A stretch of DNA of 6,596 nt. It comes from Sulfurovum sp. GTDB lineage: Bacteria; Campylobacterota; Campylobacteria; Campylobacterales; Sulfurovaceae. Below are positions 5,749 to 6,596 of the stretch, in pieces. Every line of letters begins with the position of its first letter. The stretch's first letter is position 1. A model generated the notes under the pieces. The model was not told the origin of the DNA. It ran no database searches and worked only from the letters and a program-made list of their open reading frames with translations. Location of the stretch: positions 1-6,596 of the forward strand of contig JALVXW010000320.1 in the NCBI GenBank assembly GCA_027038155.1, in the 5' to 3' direction. The translations under genes were made by a program, and so were the position numbers.

Positions 5749-6429
5749 CTATAAATCAAATATCTTTTTATAATTCTCTTCTAAATTGGTTTTATCTTTA
5801 TAGGCTATCATATCACCTACAACCACTCTAATCTCTTGCTTTAAATGCTTATCATCCAACGCTTTAGCTAATGCTTTATCAGCATCTGTTTGTATATAAA
5901 GAGGCAAGATAGGCAGTCTGTTTTTTAGTGCAATGATGCGTGAACCCTCTTTAAAAGGGGTTAAACTTTTTTCAGATTTGTTACGTGTACCTTCAGGAAA
6001 GATAAAAATAGACTCTCCACGCTTCACTGCCTCTTTGACCTCTGCAAAAAAACCAGACATCTGACTCTTTTGTCTATCAAGCAAAATAGAACCTGCATGA
6101 CGCACAAAAAGTCCAAAGAAAAAGGAGTTATAGAGCTCTTTTTTGGAAATCCACGGACCAAATATATCTGTCTGCTTTAATACCACTTCTACAATAGGAG
6201 GGTCAATAATACTTCGATGGTTTACCACAATAAGATACTGCCCCTCTAAAGGCAATTTCTCTTCATTTTCTATATGTACAGTAATATTGAGTGTTTTGAG
6301 CTGTGCCAAAGAGTAAGCAAGACGTAAACGCTTTTTCTCCATAGGGTCACTGGTACGTTTTAATCTCAATCCAAAACTATTGGTAAGATAAAGCCCATAG
6401 ATAGCTTGTTTTAGTGCATTGAATGTCAT
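5749..6429 (-). CDS. plsC: 1-acyl-sn-glycerol-3-phosphate acyltransferase (PlsC/LPLAT family)
   Basis: Members of this family transfer an acyl chain from acyl-ACP or acyl-CoA to lysophosphatidic acid, giving phosphatidic acid for phospholipid synthesis at the inner membrane. The 226-residue protein shows the catalytic NHRSIIDPP (70-78; His71 and Asp76 of the H-x4-D motif), a second block around GSILLDRQ (113-120), the substrate-binding FPEGTRNK (144-151) and the IIALKNRLPILPLYI block (165-179) with the conserved Pro. The N-terminal 20 residues are hydrophobic/amphipathic and may bind the membrane. The ATG at 6429 has AGAGGAG about 6 nt upstream; an out-of-frame ATG overlaps it but is too close to that site. 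It is convergent with the ftsY-operon membrane protein, with only 3 nt between the two stop codons, and divergent from radA. Another lysophospholipid acyltransferase activity cannot be excluded by sequence alone. Confidence 0.92.
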   Translation of the reverse strand: MTFNALKQAIYGLYLTNSFGLRLKRTSDPMEKKRLRLAYSLAQLKTLNITVHIENEEKLPLEGQYLIVVNHRSIIDPPIVEVVLKQTDIFGPWISKKELYNSFFFGLFVRHAGSILLDRQKSQMSGFFAEVKEAVKRGESIFIFPEGTRNKSEKSLTPFKEGSRIIALKNRLPILPLYIQTDADKALAKALDDKHLKQEIRVVVGDMIAYKDKTNLEENYKKIFDL

Positions 6430-6454
6430 ACATAACTCCTCTAAAGTGTCAGGA

Positions 6455-6460
6455 ATTATA
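6455..6460 (-). promoter_or_regulatory. candidate -10 box (TATAAT) for plsC
   Basis: The minus strand reads GAGATATAATTCC, a perfect TATAAT. Transcription would start near 6448, about 19 nt before the ATG, leaving room for the AGAGGAG ribosome site. No clear -35 box is seen, as is common in this group. Confidence 0.6.
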
Positions 6461-6478
6461 TCTCAAAAGAGGTAAAAC

Positions 6479-6544
6479 ATGACAATATGCCATCTTTTTA
6501 CCAAAAATAGAAAAATTACCCTACAATACACCCATAAGATATAG
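6479..6544 (+). other. possible 21-codon leader ORF upstream of radA
   Basis: The short frame MTICHLFTKNRKITLQYTHK-I starts with ATG preceded by AAGAGG at 6 nt spacing, a strong ribosome site. Its TAG stop overlaps the Shine-Dalgarno (AGGAG) of radA, leaving 9 nt to the radA ATG. This layout would suit translational coupling. It has no hydrophobic segment or known motif, and the candidate radA -10 lies inside it, so it would be skipped on transcripts from that promoter. It may be chance. Confidence 0.25.
6522..6527 (+). promoter_or_regulatory. candidate -10 box (TACAAT) for radA
   Basis: TACAAT differs from consensus at one position and follows an A/T-rich stretch. Transcription would start near 6534, about 20 nt before the radA ATG, and the leader would contain AGGAG at 6543-6547 with 6 nt spacing. 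No -35 box is evident. Confidence 0.5.
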
Positions 6545-6553
6545 GAGTAACAG

Positions 6554-6596
6554 ATGGCGAAGAAAAAAACCCTTTTTGAGTGTCAGGCGTGTGGAT
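6554..6596 (+). CDS. radA: DNA repair protein RadA, first 14 codons (cut by window edge)
   Basis: Only MAKKKTLFECQACG is visible. This matches the start of RadA/Sms: MAK plus basic residues, then the first C-x2-C pair (Cys10, Cys13) of its N-terminal zinc finger. RadA is a RecA-like, DnaB-like helicase that drives branch migration in recombination and repair. The ATG has AGGAG 6 nt upstream. Divergent placement beside plsC and proximity to ftsY fit the Campylobacterota gene order recalled from C. jejuni. The call rests on 14 residues plus context, so the ATPase and Lon-like domains are not seen. Confidence 0.8.
   Translation, partial: MAKKKTLFECQACG

Noticed and set aside
5740..5790. Bidirectional terminator between the convergent membrane-protein and plsC genes
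   Set aside because: Only 3 nt separate the stop codons and I found no stable GC hairpin with a T-run. Transcripts may overlap or end by another mechanism.
1..6596. CRISPR array, tRNA/rRNA, transposase, toxin-antitoxin or defence genes
   Set aside because: I saw no regularly spaced direct repeats, no cloverleaf candidate and no protein motif of these types. The gene content is housekeeping.

Overview
The window looks like chromosomal DNA of a Campylobacterota bacterium (formerly Epsilonproteobacteria), most like the Sulfurovum/Sulfurimonas group. The reasons are AT-rich coding sequence, tight gene packing, single -10-type promoters without clear -35 boxes, and the gene order radA, ftsY, thioredoxin-like lipoprotein, 5-formyltetrahydrofolate cyclo-ligase, rny. 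From memory, Campylobacter jejuni has the same order around Cj1205-Cj1209. The genus is an inference; no marker here fixes it.

Layout. A divergent promoter region at about 3542-3594 splits the window. To its left, on the minus strand, runs a probable operon: 5-formyltetrahydrofolate cyclo-ligase, rny (RNase Y), a ~173-nt imperfect palindrome, an unknown 100-residue protein, a periplasmic cyclophilin and cmoB (cut by the window edge). To its right, on the plus strand, run a thioredoxin-fold lipoprotein, ftsY and an unknown two-helix membrane protein. That protein ends 3 nt from the end of a convergent plsC-like acyltransferase gene. plsC in turn is divergent from radA, of which only the first 14 codons are visible.

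Functions. This is mostly core housekeeping: folate one-carbon metabolism, mRNA decay, periplasmic folding and redox chemistry, tRNA wobble modification, SRP-dependent membrane targeting, phospholipid synthesis and recombination. I found no defence system, mobile gene, CRISPR array, tRNA or rRNA.

The least explained element is the palindrome at 1270-1442. It is MITE-like or ERIC-like, lies between rny and the next gene, and has a consensus -10 box at its rny-side edge. A transcript from that box would begin with almost the whole palindrome as a 5' UTR hairpin. Other items worth a second look are the overlapping divergent promoters, a possible 21-codon leader ORF before radA, the rny start choice, and two small unknown proteins. 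No stretch longer than about 210 nt lacks a gene.
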